DNA of 48,262 bases from Oscillospiraceae bacterium (GTDB taxonomy: Bacteria; Bacillota_A; Clostridia; Oscillospirales; Oscillospiraceae). The position numbers and the translations under genes are program-made. Positions 36,001 through 43,427 of this stretch are shown in pieces (the first letter of the stretch is position 1; each line of letters starts with the position of its first letter). The DNA is taken from contig JAFQHF010000013.1 in the NCBI GenBank assembly GCA_017398105.1, forward strand, positions 1 to 48,262, read 5' to 3'. The notes beneath the pieces were generated by a model that was not told where the DNA came from, searched no databases, and saw nothing but the letters and a program-made list of their open reading frames with translations.

Positions 36001-36670
36001 GGAAGCCGGCGAGTATCAGCCCGTTGAAGTCACCGAACTGCATGATATCATGAAGTACATGGGTACCTCCATCCGTCTGAACCATAAGGACGGCAACGCT
36101 ATCCGCTTCATCACCGAGCTGACCGAGGATGACCGCGATGCACTGATCGCAGGCGACACCCTGGCACAGCACGAGAGACTGGCCGGCTACAAGCTGATCG
36201 AGGTCGGTACTCTGTTCCGTAATGCCACCGAGGCTGAATTCCTGAGCCTGGCTACCCAGGGCGTTCAGAAGTCCCTGGTCTACAACGGCAAGGACACTGC
36301 TACCGGTGCCGATTCCCTGACCAACTTCCGCTGGCTGCACGACGACAAGACCTACAACGATCCCAACCAGGTCAGCCCCACCAACAATGTCAATTGGTTC
36401 ACCGGCCTGATCGATGGCGGTCTGGAAGACAGAGACAACCTGATCAAGCAGATCTGGACCCGTCCCTACATGGTTCTGGAGCGTGCTGATGATGCAGGCA
36501 ATGTGGAGACCATCACCATCTACGGCGGCTCCTACATCCGTTCCGTCTTCTACGTCGGCGTCCAGAACGTTCCCGCCTACGAGAAGGGCACCGACTTCGG
36601 CGACTACATCTGGAACAAGATCATCTACGTTGTCGATCCTGACTGGGAATACCCCGCAACCAACCCCTAA
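30077..36670 (+). CDS. Very large (2197-residue) secreted surface protein
   Basis: Signal peptide about 1-36 (LVLALLMVLSNANLGIVLQANA). The rest alternates helical segments and beta-rich modules. Partial internal repeats include KTYTVSTNWSEAMTVPYGYQ-type and KTFAVSVAGENQTVSIENP-type units, each followed by MTLPNHATEG or ITLPAHETQG. A proline-rich hinge lies at about 844-871. A beta-helix-like stretch at about 1428-1510 (TTVLDLNGYRVNGSVSAGG) recalls LDLNGNQI of the 17791 protein. The C-terminal region from about 1985 (GTSIRLNHKDGNAIRFITEL, then YIRSVFYVGVQ) resembles a module seen in secreted Ruminococcus proteins. No dockerin, SLH or sortase signal is visible. Codon choice is very uniform (GCT, CTG, GAC), suggesting high expression. 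ATG 30080 has better RBS spacing and may be the true start. Confidence 0.8.
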   Translation: MMKPRTSFLKRGLSLVLALLMVLSNANLGIVLQANAAESSVKAGELMANTYALTDAEKAILKSGYLAGDTAYTYDPAVVEGKVTVDADAKTITAASVDGWKAVSAKLVNGETEIETVALTDGVGTYTHDGNAFSVKVTYALYLDVNTDAQNAMLSAISALKQGVAYVDAVAAESGALSTMELAMPELVEIATNGYKLFGTTVNFAPEVVTAVNALNAQMSSGHLTLVNMLDAYAAGKTNYLLNNGTALKAELESTTANIKTINGALTTIKGFVDSLGEGSVDGTSLNLVKMLNNILNNWDAAVAPIIAAEWTAANRGTALVSETVDYAALDTMVAALTTISPVTTTSPLKAAETVVQVNMDMINVDVTVKLNMVENVVDSMNLVEHDAVISKAMTLNKGLTPAEVRAAAQAIVDEAIAAWGAAYADGHFNVEYSELPESLTEDAVLVITYSPKTYTVSTNWSEAMTVPYGYQMTLPNHATEGLSYDYTVNGAAYTQGSVYKVVGNTTVSREEGKAYTNTTLYTIVADNFGGNDLAKSILKSGALKNDVNVSVRKPDPEDADALLTLKDGTLTAAATYPSDYQGLMWVPYTYGANGDENKFSGNTASWSEDEVNAMYVLNLTNFTVERVDEILDTVVALKTEAENQKSVLDAFASYYDTMGQLDKTKLGALNGVIDVTDFTPGDNNENDEKNLELRAYFKSQVGGIIANNLDSNNKLKIYNILGQYNAGGLRYYYINSAAVLNEINSLADRLAAMLADEEKVAALEIMVGAAGYPEYADKIADLNGAMATVQSGLTAPNAAINLNSDKLTALVNLLSSEGTVEVKAADTPYLVSEPLTQWDSSDVPTPPTTPSEPVDPDEPSAPTEPPVVPVTFRLVTNVEAKGSTKSKTWPVQGTNGVAPLTQERIDEIAAWRSEMAAELLGENVAYYTYSVVDGDNNAVGELTVGNITSNMTRKYIYTAKTFAVSVAGENQTVSIENPTITLPAHETQGMAYIYIVDGETIEVRGIDGVYELSPAQLARLNGGESFVVSRTEVNEADEMLADMLEVFVQSAPAGDSYIVTNGAGDPVIYMENGALVNNSVQGDLGQLIVNVSASKNGLMSFAMGMFNSGYSNIELNGEPLLYTNSENTLEVSLQALINAILADKGFNRDRVIALGETGKGSLLTADMTFGDGSASRTLDLIMNLNSVPSQMATVAKGLKAVKSYVDFCSTGDSMLFTLNLPEKVYEAYLTALLGTGMADKNDITAINNEIAYMFLWDYIDEIVKSDADADSFENTINKALGIVGSDKTVDLTDYNEYYMMVKKVLTNEGFSASAQNGNFRVDLRAKGKSAIDAVLNVAGFDASSLMVGEVEAVSMIKEYKDGGELYGAVEATLGNTGIPFEALVLEPNNIKESKGSTKATLMHKANAFDYTTDLPARVAQMNGAAAVVLLGNVDGDLNFPGTTVLDLNGYRVNGSVSAGGKLMILDSRLETATDGTVTGSVSGNGVIVIGGNFPGCDVTSYLKPGYIVENGYVRNALYTIKSNDGKNVNVVLDSNVIDADISGYTPFVQTMAVDLAFDLAMNYYTAAALNYNGQAMYAVNFTEILALLDGSDRIDHVIEKIVGFVGEPGITSFANAVLADLLNFEELNAELNTAEKTIGTYAMSTYPWTIDVEYIADEDYIDFGIVPNANLPKNFNVSVSVGGDRLDLLKLIIAEMAETTTATATVTLNESTYDGSSNTVSISGNGQFESFSDLTMKPYDTVIGVILAYGGCAEKDNIVAALEARDDVALKAAVDNTTVKEVFDALKKLSRNVSFAEMVASLGMEERTQAAELEEIFHLVLCASGKALEVLEITGMNAKLGALDEDGDRIYVLEREVKRSGDVGARGYFVDYDVEFVKVKISVKLFDNSQGWDLPEYLEIEGVPVVNADMGTEILDTLHDTTDPVTGYRYGDYILATSYEIAESASEKIDDENIHDSFYLYPNTMSVWELIWDEEAGEYQPVEVTELHDIMKYMGTSIRLNHKDGNAIRFITELTEDDRDALIAGDTLAQHERLAGYKLIEVGTLFRNATEAEFLSLATQGVQKSLVYNGKDTATGADSLTNFRWLHDDKTYNDPNQVSPTNNVNWFTGLIDGGLEDRDNLIKQIWTRPYMVLERADDAGNVETITIYGGSYIRSVFYVGVQNVPAYEKGTDFGDYIWNKIIYVVDPDWEYPATNP

Positions 36671-36693
36671 TACCGCAGTAAAGGAGAAGCATT

Positions 36694-37851
36694 ATGAAAA
36701 GAGTAATTACTTTGGCACTGGCTGTTGTGCTCCTGCTGACCCTGGCATCCTGCGGTAAGAAGGAAGCAGAACCCACTGTTGCACCTACTGAAGCACCCGT
36801 TATTGAAGCTACTGAAGCCGCTCCTGAAACTCAGGCTCCCTCCGGGGAACCTGAGTGGGAGCCCGGCGTTTCCCGTGCAAACTATGGTGAAGCTGTCTAT
36901 GCTTACCTGGATGCCGGTACCGAAGTCAATGTCATCGGCCAGTATGGTGACTACTATGTCATCGAGGGCGAAGAGATTGACCTGCTGGTTTACAATGAGT
37001 ATGTCCGTCTGGACAGCGATGAGGATTTCGAAGGCTGGAATGGCTATGCCAAGTCCAACACTGAAGTCTTCGACAATGTGAAGCTGGAAGGCGAAGCAAT
37101 CGCTACCCTGAAGAGAAACACCAAGCTGACCGTGCTGGAAGGCAAGGGCAACTGGCTGCTGATCGAATGGGATGAAGGCAAGGGCTATGTTGCTGCCAAC
37201 ATGGTCAGCAAGTGGTTCATCCAGAACAAGTCCAGCTCCGGCGGCGCCTATTATGGCAATGCTGTGGGCGGCGCAGGCACCCCCGGCGACGGCACCGGTG
37301 TCAACCTGGGCGATGTTGCTGCTGCTGATGTTGATGTCAAGCTGCAGCTGCTGGGTGCTTACTACGGCCCCGAGCAGGAAGCGGACTTCGAAGCTGACGA
37401 AGGCACCATCCTGGCCGACAGCACCGAAGCTTACATCACCCTGCTGTTCCGTGATGACGAAGTCAAGGTCACTGAGTATGATGATGAGTTTGCTGTCATC
37501 TGGCTGGAAGGCGAGCTGACCGCAAAGCTGCCCCGCTTCCTGCTGCACCTGGAGGGCGACGAGGAATACGAGCCCTGGACCGCTTATTCCAGATGGAACG
37601 GCATCATCTACGAAGAGTACCAGCTGCGCAACGAGCACAAGAAGCTGTACACCAACAAGGAGATGACCGTCATCGACGAGCTGCCCAACTGCTATGTTGT
37701 GGAGTTCGAGGGTGAAATCGGCTACATCGAGAAGGATAAGGTCTCCGAGACCAAGATCCGCACCTCCTCCGGCAGCGGCGACGGCTACTACGCTCCCGGC
37801 GGCGGCGCTGCTGGCGGCGGCAACTGGGGCTACTCCAACCCCATCCTGTAA
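36694..37851 (+). CDS. Lipoprotein with SH3-like domains
   Basis: 385 residues. The lipoprotein signal peptide has its lipobox at LASC (Cys20). A P/T/E-rich linker (about 23-52) precedes an SH3b-like beta region (about 55-170; repeated GDYYVI and GNWLLIEW strands followed by GYVAANMV). A second related region (about 205-350; YEEYQLRNEHKKLYTNKEMTVIDELPNCYVVEFEGEIGYIEKDKV) ends in a glycine-rich tail (GGGAAGGGNWGY). SH3b domains usually bind cell wall. AAGGAG (36681-36686) is ideally spaced, and the gene starts 23 bases after the giant protein gene with the same codon style. The two are likely co-expressed, the lipoprotein possibly anchoring or folding its neighbour. Confidence 0.82.
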   Translation: MKRVITLALAVVLLLTLASCGKKEAEPTVAPTEAPVIEATEAAPETQAPSGEPEWEPGVSRANYGEAVYAYLDAGTEVNVIGQYGDYYVIEGEEIDLLVYNEYVRLDSDEDFEGWNGYAKSNTEVFDNVKLEGEAIATLKRNTKLTVLEGKGNWLLIEWDEGKGYVAANMVSKWFIQNKSSSGGAYYGNAVGGAGTPGDGTGVNLGDVAAADVDVKLQLLGAYYGPEQEADFEADEGTILADSTEAYITLLFRDDEVKVTEYDDEFAVIWLEGELTAKLPRFLLHLEGDEEYEPWTAYSRWNGIIYEEYQLRNEHKKLYTNKEMTVIDELPNCYVVEFEGEIGYIEKDKVSETKIRTSSGSGDGYYAPGGGAAGGGNWGYSNPIL

Positions 37852-37879
37852 TGGGTAAGTGAGCTTCAAAAGAAACATT

Positions 37880-37910
37880 CCCCCTGTGCAGCAATGCACA
37901 GGGGGTTTTT
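37880..37910 (+). terminator. Rho-independent terminator
   Basis: Perfect 11-bp stem CCCCCTGTGCA (37880-37890) / TGCACAGGGGG (37895-37905) with a GCAA loop and five T residues. It ends the 30077-37851 unit. Confidence 0.93.
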
Positions 37911-37915
37911 CCGTC

Positions 37916-37950
37916 AAAAAACTGCCTCCTGAACGGTATCAGGAGGCAGT
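37916..37950 (-). terminator. Rho-independent terminator of rqcH (minus strand)
   Basis: 12-bp stem ACTGCCTCCTGA (37921-37932) / TCAGGAGGCAGT (37939-37950). The A-run at 37916-37920 becomes the T-tract on the minus strand. Confidence 0.9.
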
Positions 37951-37955
37951 TTCTG

Positions 37956-39704
37956 TTATCCGTCTTTCTTTTCTGCGTTCAGTGCATCCACAACGATGTC
38001 CGCATAGGGATTGGCGATGACGGTCTTATAGCTGTGATAGATCACCATGCCGGGCTTTCCGTTGGGGATTTTCTTTACCTGCTTCACAGGCGTAACGTCC
38101 ACGGGAATATTCTGTCCGCCGCTGGTTTCTGAGTAGTAGGCAGCCAGCTGGGCAGCCTGGGTGATGGTGTCATCCGGCGGGGTGGTGCCGCCGCAGGAGA
38201 TGATCACGTGGGAACCGTGAACCTTGGAGGCGTGGCACCAGATGTCGTCCTTCCGGGCAAGCTTGAAGGTCAGCTCTTCATTCTGGCGGTTATTACGGCC
38301 AACGTAAATGGGGTAGCCGTCGGTGGATTCGAACCGCATGGGCGGAACCTTGCTCTGCTTCATTTTGCGTCTGCCGGATTCCACCCGGAGATAGCCCACC
38401 TCCTGCAGCTCCCGTTTGATCTCGTCCAATTCCGCATCGGTCTGAGCCCGGGACAGCTCTTCCAGAACGCTTTTCAGGTAGTTCAGCTCCTGTTCGCCAA
38501 GTTCGATCTGCCTGGTCAGTTCCCGCTCTGCGTTTTTCATGCGGGTATAATCCTTGTAGAATTTCGCCGCATTCTGCTGGGGAGAGAGAATTGGGGAAAT
38601 GGGAATGTCGATGACTTTCATTTCCTCGTCATAAAAGTCTTCGCAGGAAACAACGGTCTGTCCCTTTACGATCTTGTGGATATTGGCAGTCACAATATCA
38701 CCAAGCTGACGCAGACGTTCCCGGTCGTAGGTAGCCTCCAGTTCCTTCTCCTGGATGGCCAGTTTCCGGGTCAGACGGGTACACAGGTTCTGCACCATTT
38801 TGCGGACAGCCTGGCTTTTTTGCCGCATGGCATCCTTCCGGTCACGAACCGTGTAGTACATATCCAGCAGGGCTGCAAAGGATTCTGCCTCCTGATACCC
38901 GCCATATTGACGGATGGGGCAGAAGGCAAACTGCTTCGGCGTGCCGTCAGCCAGGGCGTAGCAGCAGGGTTTGGGGTGGTTCAAATGCTCCCGGAAGAAG
39001 ATCCCCAGCTTTTGGGCAGTCTGTTCTGCATCCCGGGGATCGATTCTGGCATCGGTACTTCCTGCTGCGAACAGCGCGGCTTCCCGGCAGACAAGGGGGG
39101 ACAGACCGCCGAAGGTATCCATCAGTCGGTCAGAAATCACATCCGCACCGGGGCCGTCAAAAAATCCGGCAAAGGCATCCTCGGACATGGGACTGCGCTT
39201 GGTGATGGGCTCCGGCTCCTGGTACATAAGTCCGGGCAGAGCCGCGCGCTTTGCACTTTCATCCAGCCCGATACGCCGCAGGCAATCGATGATCCGACCC
39301 TCCGGGCTCAGCAGGTACAGGTTGCAGGTTCTGCCCATCAGCTCAGCCACCAGCCGTTTCTGAACGGGGAAGCCCATTTCATCGGTGCAGTCGAAGGTAA
39401 ACGTGGCTGCACGCTCCATGGGCGGCTGGGTGATCTGGGACAGCTTGGCGCCCATCAGATGCTTGCGCAGCAGCATACAGAACATGGGCGGCTCCGCCGG
39501 GTTTTCCGGTGATGCGGTGGTCAGATGCAGCCGGGGGGCCGTGGGATTGGCGGCGAACAGCAGCTTCGTCCGGTGCTCCCGGCTGTGCATGTGTATAATC
39601 AGGGTATCCCGGCTGGGCTGATGGATCTTGTCGATCCGGGCACCGATACATTTCTCCCGAACCTCATCCAGCACAGCGGATAAGAAAAAGGCATCAAAGG
39701 CCAT
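37956..39704 (-). CDS. rqcH: RqcH / NFACT-family ribosome quality control protein
   Basis: 582 residues. The NFACT-N domain starts MAFDAFFLSAVLDEV, with MLLRKHL at about 78-84 and ELMGRTCNLYLL. A central coiled coil (about 285-430) is followed by the C-terminal NFACT-R domain (YPIYVGRNNRQNEELT...DIWCHASKVHGSHVII). RqcH binds stalled large ribosomal subunits and adds C-terminal alanine tails; older annotations call it a fibronectin-binding protein. The start is ATG 39704, with GGAGG at 39711-39715 on the minus strand; the longer frame to 39755 has no RBS support. Length and motifs look intact. Confidence 0.95.
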   Translation of the reverse strand: MAFDAFFLSAVLDEVREKCIGARIDKIHQPSRDTLIIHMHSREHRTKLLFAANPTAPRLHLTTASPENPAEPPMFCMLLRKHLMGAKLSQITQPPMERAATFTFDCTDEMGFPVQKRLVAELMGRTCNLYLLSPEGRIIDCLRRIGLDESAKRAALPGLMYQEPEPITKRSPMSEDAFAGFFDGPGADVISDRLMDTFGGLSPLVCREAALFAAGSTDARIDPRDAEQTAQKLGIFFREHLNHPKPCCYALADGTPKQFAFCPIRQYGGYQEAESFAALLDMYYTVRDRKDAMRQKSQAVRKMVQNLCTRLTRKLAIQEKELEATYDRERLRQLGDIVTANIHKIVKGQTVVSCEDFYDEEMKVIDIPISPILSPQQNAAKFYKDYTRMKNAERELTRQIELGEQELNYLKSVLEELSRAQTDAELDEIKRELQEVGYLRVESGRRKMKQSKVPPMRFESTDGYPIYVGRNNRQNEELTFKLARKDDIWCHASKVHGSHVIISCGGTTPPDDTITQAAQLAAYYSETSGGQNIPVDVTPVKQVKKIPNGKPGMVIYHSYKTVIANPYADIVVDALNAEKKDG

Positions 39705-39737
39705 ACATAACCTCCAAAAATCATGAAAAGGCAACAT

Positions 39738-39821
39738 GTAGGGGCGGATTTTCAATCCGCCCGCGGTCTTTTCGGTACGCAGTCAATCTCGCGCAGGAAG
39801 GGAGGATTGAAAATCCTCCCC
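39738..39821. repeat. Inverted-repeat element (GTAGGGGCGG family), copy 3
   Basis: The left arm GTAGGGGCGGATTTTCAATC... (39738-39762) is itself a hairpin. The right arm at 39800-39821 (GGAGGATTGAAAATCCTCCC core) is its imperfect inverse. It lies between rqcH and mrnC. Confidence 0.65.
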
Positions 39822-39831
39822 AGCAGATATC

Positions 39832-40233
39832 TCATATTTCCATAACCGCCTTGAACAGCGCATTCAGCCGGTCGGTTTTGCCAGACAGATACAGGGCGCC
39901 GAACAGGGCTTCCAGGCCGGTGGCCTTGGCATACTCGGCAGGGGTGGAAGATTTGGGCACCGCGTGGACATGGGCATTTTTGCCCCGGCGGTAATAGGCC
40001 AGCTCTTCCTCTGTCAGCAGCGGCAGCAGCTTATCCACAAACTTGGCCTGAGAGGTGGCCTTGACCATGTGGATGGTATCCCGGTGGAGCCGGTCAACCG
40101 TCTTTTCTCCTTTGGCACAGAGATAGCCCCGGCAGAGAATTTCAAACACGCAGTCTCCCATATGGGCCAGACCCAGATTGGAGATGGCATCAATTTCCTG
40201 TTTGGACAGGTTCATTTTGAAATAGTTTTCCAT
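39832..40233 (-). CDS. mrnC: Mini-ribonuclease III
   Basis: 133 residues, an RNase III catalytic domain with no dsRNA-binding domain, the normal size for Mini-III (23S rRNA maturation in Firmicutes). Motifs seen: LAHMGDCVFEILCR near the N-terminus with the metal-binding acidic residues, KFVDKLLPLLTEEE, RRGKNAHVHAVPKSSTPAEY, and TGLEALFGALYLSG. AGGAGA at 40237-40242 supports ATG 40233. Its start overlaps the end of the upstream transporter gene by 22 bases, indicating co-transcription. In many Firmicutes it sits near cysS/rlmB; neither is visible here. Confidence 0.93.
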   Translation of the reverse strand: MENYFKMNLSKQEIDAISNLGLAHMGDCVFEILCRGYLCAKGEKTVDRLHRDTIHMVKATSQAKFVDKLLPLLTEEELAYYRRGKNAHVHAVPKSSTPAEYAKATGLEALFGALYLSGKTDRLNALFKAVMEI

Positions 40234-40727
40234 ATGTCTCCTCGATTCACCAAAAACTGGGCGCACAGGCCGGTGAAGGTTCCGGTGATAATGCTGACCC
40301 CGATCATCACCGGCAGATAGGCCGCAAGACCGGGGGTTCCGGTCAGGGTAATGGCCATGGCCATCTGTCCGATGGAATGGGCAATGGCGCCCAGGGCACC
40401 GGCGACCCACAGCTGCTTCGGTGTCAGGATCTTCTTCAAGAAAATGGTCACGGCAATGGCGCAGGCGCCGCCGGCGGCAGAGTAAAAGATGGTGCTGAAA
40501 TTTCCGGCGAACACGGCACCGAGAAAAATGCGGACGAACAAAACCGCCGCACCCTCCCTGGGGCCGATGGCAAACACAGCGAAAACGGTGACGATATTGG
40601 CAAGGCCCATTTTGATGCCCGGAATGGGTACCAGGGACGGAATCTGGGCTTCCACCATGAAAATGGTCAGGGCAATGGCGGACAGCAGTCCAAGCAGTGT
40701 AATTTTTCGGATATTCACGGAATTCAC
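40212..40727 (-). CDS. Gx transporter / HepI-type integral membrane protein
   Basis: 171 residues and strongly hydrophobic, with about five membrane segments. VEAQIPSLVPIPGIKMGLANIVTVF near the N-terminus is the signature of the Gx transporter family, often annotated heptaprenyl diphosphate synthase component I. A later REGAAVLFVRIFLGAVFAGN block fits as well. It is probably a membrane S-component-like carrier of an isoprenoid-related or other small substrate; the true substrate is unclear for the family. The start is GTG: 40727 sits almost on AAAGG, so the in-frame GTG three codons on (40718) may be used. A strong promoter lies at 40737-40765. Confidence 0.85.
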   Translation of the reverse strand: MNSVNIRKITLLGLLSAIALTIFMVEAQIPSLVPIPGIKMGLANIVTVFAVFAIGPREGAAVLFVRIFLGAVFAGNFSTIFYSAAGGACAIAVTIFLKKILTPKQLWVAGALGAIAHSIGQMAMAITLTGTPGLAAYLPVMIGVSIITGTFTGLCAQFLVNRGDIWKTISK

Positions 40728-40736
40728 CGCCTTTCC

Positions 40737-40765
40737 AGTGTATACAATAGCAGATTTATTGTCAA
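40737..40765 (-). promoter_or_regulatory. SigA-type promoter of the Gx transporter / mrnC unit
   Basis: On the minus strand: TTGACA (40760-40765), 17-bp spacer, TACACT (40737-40742). The short distance to the GTG start (40727/40718) implies a very short 5' leader. Confidence 0.75.
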
Positions 40766-40780
40766 AAGTAAAGCAGAATA

Positions 40781-40817
40781 GAAAAATGCAGGGCGGAGGT
40801 GAATCCTCCGCCCTGCA
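40781..40817 (-). terminator. Rho-independent terminator of the YtvI-like gene
   Basis: 13-bp stem TGCAGGGCGGAGG (40787-40799) / CCTCCGCCCTGCA (40805-40817), with the A-run at 40782-40786 giving the minus-strand T-tract. It lies 22 bases past the stop codon. Confidence 0.9.
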
Positions 40818-40838
40818 AATGATGCAACAGGGAAGAAA

Positions 40839-41924
40839 TCATTCCGGCTTCGCAGCCTGCATCTGCGCATCCCGCTCCAGCTTCTGTTTCCACAGGAAAC
40901 TGATGCCCACAGGAAGACCGAACAATCCCCAGAAGCCGAACAGCCGCAGACCGATGAACATGGAAACCAGGGTGATGATAGGATGCAGGCCCAGCTGGAC
41001 ACCCACGATCCGGGGCTCCACATAATTGCGGATCACCGTAACGATCACATAGATCAACAGCAGCTGGATGCCAAGCTTGGTGTAGCCCAGGGCCAGGGAA
41101 ATGATGCCCCAGGGGATCATGATGCCGCCGGTACCCAGGATGGGCATGATGTCCAGCAGGGCGATGACGGAGGCCTTCAGAACAGCGCTTTCAATGCCGA
41201 AGAGCTTAAAGAGAATTGCCAGCTCCGCGAAGGTCAGCAGCATGATCAGCACGTAGGAGCGGATCACCACGAACAGGGTTTCCGTCAGGTAAATACGCAC
41301 ATTGCCCAGAACGGTTTTTACGCTCCGGGGCAGATGCTCTGCAGCAAAGGCGGAAATGCCTTCATAGTCAATGGCGGTGAAAACCGTGGAGAAGATCATG
41401 GCCAGCAGGCTCAGGATCATGTCAGGGATACCCACGGCAATGCCAGAAACAATGGAGACGGCAGAGCCGGACAGAACGGAGATCAGATCCTTCAGCGCTG
41501 CCAGCAGACCGTCCACCAGGCTATCCAGCAGCATTTCCAGGGTTTCCAGCAGCTCCGGATCAAGCCGGTGCAGGGTGTCCATGAACCAGTTATAGCACAA
41601 TGTGATAAAGGGAAGCAGCTTCATTTCGTACACTTCCGGCAGCCATTTGATGATGGCAGTAACGGTGGTCACGCCACGGGCGGCCAGCAGTGTGATCAGC
41701 AGGGCAATCAGACCGTAGATCAGGATGGTCAGACCGATACGAAACAGCTTGTGGGTGCAGTGCAGCTTCCGGGAGAGCCATACCACCAGCCAGGCAACAG
41801 GAATACCCAGCAGGAAGGGCACAGAAATGGGCATCAGATATTCAAAACCCAGATACACCAGTCCGATGACCACAGCCCAATAGGCGGCATTGGTCAGAAA
41901 ATCACGTTTTCCTTGCATATTCAT
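40839..41924 (-). CDS. YtvI-like / AI-2E family (PerM) permease
   Basis: 361 residues with about seven or eight membrane segments, the layout of the AI-2E/PerM family: hydrophobic pairs at each end and a long amphipathic middle (YNWFMDTLHRLDPELLETLEMLLDSL). The C-terminal half has the conserved VIALLDIMPILGTGGIMIPWGI and YVEPRIVGVQLGLHPIITLVSMFIGLRLFG motifs. In Clostridia the closest named member is the sporulation membrane protein YtvI, of similar length; transport activity is unproven for YtvI. ATG 41924 has GGAGGG about ten bases upstream. Promoter and terminator flank it, so it is monocistronic. Confidence 0.87.
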   Translation of the reverse strand: MNMQGKRDFLTNAAYWAVVIGLVYLGFEYLMPISVPFLLGIPVAWLVVWLSRKLHCTHKLFRIGLTILIYGLIALLITLLAARGVTTVTAIIKWLPEVYEMKLLPFITLCYNWFMDTLHRLDPELLETLEMLLDSLVDGLLAALKDLISVLSGSAVSIVSGIAVGIPDMILSLLAMIFSTVFTAIDYEGISAFAAEHLPRSVKTVLGNVRIYLTETLFVVIRSYVLIMLLTFAELAILFKLFGIESAVLKASVIALLDIMPILGTGGIMIPWGIISLALGYTKLGIQLLLIYVIVTVIRNYVEPRIVGVQLGLHPIITLVSMFIGLRLFGFWGLFGLPVGISFLWKQKLERDAQMQAAKPE

Positions 41925-41961
41925 AAGGGATAAGCCCTCCAATCTGACAGCTTTCGACCCT

Positions 41962-41990
41962 ATTCTAACAGAACTCAGCCGTTCTGTCTA
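41962..41990 (-). promoter_or_regulatory. SigA-type promoter of the YtvI-like gene
   Basis: Minus strand: TAGACA (41985-41990), 17-bp spacer, TAGAAT (41962-41967). Confidence 0.7.
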
Positions 41991-42031
41991 CTTTGGATTC
42001 CGAAAAAATCGGATTCAGGGGGTGTCTGCGT

Positions 42032-43270
42032 TTATTTTGCCATAGCGGCTTCGATTTCGGCAATGGTTCTGGGAATGGCAGCGGTAAGATTTTCGCAGCC
42101 GGATTCCGTTACCAGACAGTTGTCCTCCAGCCGGAAGCCGATGCCCCATTCTTCATGGTAAATGCCCACATCCACGCAGAAAACCATGCCCGGGGCCAGG
42201 ATTTCCGGGGCCTCGATGGCATCGTGGACATCGTAGCCGATATGGTGGGCACCGCCGTGCCACATGTAGGTTCCTACCGCATCGGTGGTTTCCATAACAC
42301 CAGCATCCACCAGAAGCTGCGCGTTGCACCGGCGGATAGTGCCGTCCACATCCGCCATTTTCATGCCGGGGCGGATGATGGAAAACAGATAGTCGGAGGT
42401 CTTTAAGGCGCATTCGTACAGCAGCCGCTGCTTTTCGGTGAATCTGCCGCTGCAGGGCCAGCCCCGGGATACGTCCACCGTCAGGTCATCCCATCGGGCG
42501 CCCACATCGTTGAGGATCATGTCACCGTCCCGGGCCTGTCCGGTGTAGGCATCGTAATGGATGCAGAAATTGTTCTGTCCAGCACAGATGATGGACTGAA
42601 AGCCCGGCTCGGCAGGGCCGTACTGCCCCAGCACATAGTCGAACTCTGCCTTATACTGATATTCATACATGCCGGGCCGGGAGGCACGCATCATGGCAAG
42701 AATGCCCTCCCGGGTGATCTGCGCCGCTTTGCGCAGTGCGCGGATCTCACAGGGCTGCTTGATGGTTCGAAGCCTGCGCACAAAGGGATTTACATCAGAA
42801 ATGGTCAGTCCCGGGTACAGCTGCTGAACCCTGCGGGCGAAGACATGGGCGCATTTGTCAATGTCCTCCGGAGCCTGCCGGTGCAGATCCAGCCAGACCC
42901 GGCTGCATTTTGCGCTGAGGGCATGGAACTGGGATTGGAACTGCTCCGGGGAACGTACGTCGGAAATACCGGAAAGGGCCTCTGCATCCTCTGTGCCAAG
43001 CCGTGTCCCGGTCCAGCGTTCCGCCATCAGATCCTTGGGCAGCAGGTACAGCCATTCCGATACGGTACCATCTGCCCTCTTGTGGGCCATGAGAATGGAA
43101 TTTTTCTGCCGGATTCCCGTCAGGTACAGAAAATTCCGGTCGGCATAGAAGGGATAGAAGGCATCCGCAGACTTGCGCAGTTCATTGCCTGCAAAAAGCA
43201 CCAGAAGAGAGTTGTTTTCCAGCATGGTGTACAGGTTTTTGCGGTTTCCGATGTGAAATGCTTTTTCCAT
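42032..43270 (-). CDS. M24 family (aminopeptidase P-type) metallopeptidase
   Basis: 412 residues. The N-terminal aminopeptidase-P-like domain (YADRNFLYLTGI, QRQ-type substrate region) is followed by an M24 pita-bread domain from about 175. Metal ligands appear in order: Asp in LNDVGARWDDL, Asp in VDVSRGW, His in GGAHHIGYDVHD, an acidic residue in FCVDVGIYHEEWG where EPGIY is usual (Glu to Asp), and Glu in RLEDNCLVTESG. It most likely removes N-terminal residues ahead of proline. AAGGAAG at about 43278-43284 supports the ATG. The Glu-to-Asp change is conservative and need not abolish activity. Confidence 0.9.
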   Translation of the reverse strand: MEKAFHIGNRKNLYTMLENNSLLVLFAGNELRKSADAFYPFYADRNFLYLTGIRQKNSILMAHKRADGTVSEWLYLLPKDLMAERWTGTRLGTEDAEALSGISDVRSPEQFQSQFHALSAKCSRVWLDLHRQAPEDIDKCAHVFARRVQQLYPGLTISDVNPFVRRLRTIKQPCEIRALRKAAQITREGILAMMRASRPGMYEYQYKAEFDYVLGQYGPAEPGFQSIICAGQNNFCIHYDAYTGQARDGDMILNDVGARWDDLTVDVSRGWPCSGRFTEKQRLLYECALKTSDYLFSIIRPGMKMADVDGTIRRCNAQLLVDAGVMETTDAVGTYMWHGGAHHIGYDVHDAIEAPEILAPGMVFCVDVGIYHEEWGIGFRLEDNCLVTESGCENLTAAIPRTIAEIEAAMAK

Positions 43271-43298
43271 AGATAAGCTTCCTTACTATTAGATTTAT

Positions 43299-43401
43299 GT
43301 AGGGCGGGGGCTTGCCCCCGCCGGGCAGTATCGAAACCTGAGCGGTAGGTACAAACGCTCTGTAGCTGTCATTGCCCGGCGGAGGCATGCCTCCGCCCTA
43401 C
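43299..43401. repeat. Inverted-repeat element (GTAGGGCGG family), copy 4
   Basis: About 103 bases with imperfect 29-base terminal inverted repeats (43299-43327 and 43373-43401) starting GTAGGGCGGGGGCTTGCC. It separates the M24 peptidase gene from the downstream end of the MBOAT operon and could act as the hairpin ending that operon's transcripts. Confidence 0.7.
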
Positions 43402-43427
43402 ATATGCTCTTTGCGGAATGATCAGAA

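Noticed and set aside
42009..42016. Terminator after the M24 peptidase gene (GATTCCGA...TCGGATTC, 41996-42016)
   Set aside because: The stem has a central mismatch and the A/T run is in the loop rather than after the stem, so support is too weak.
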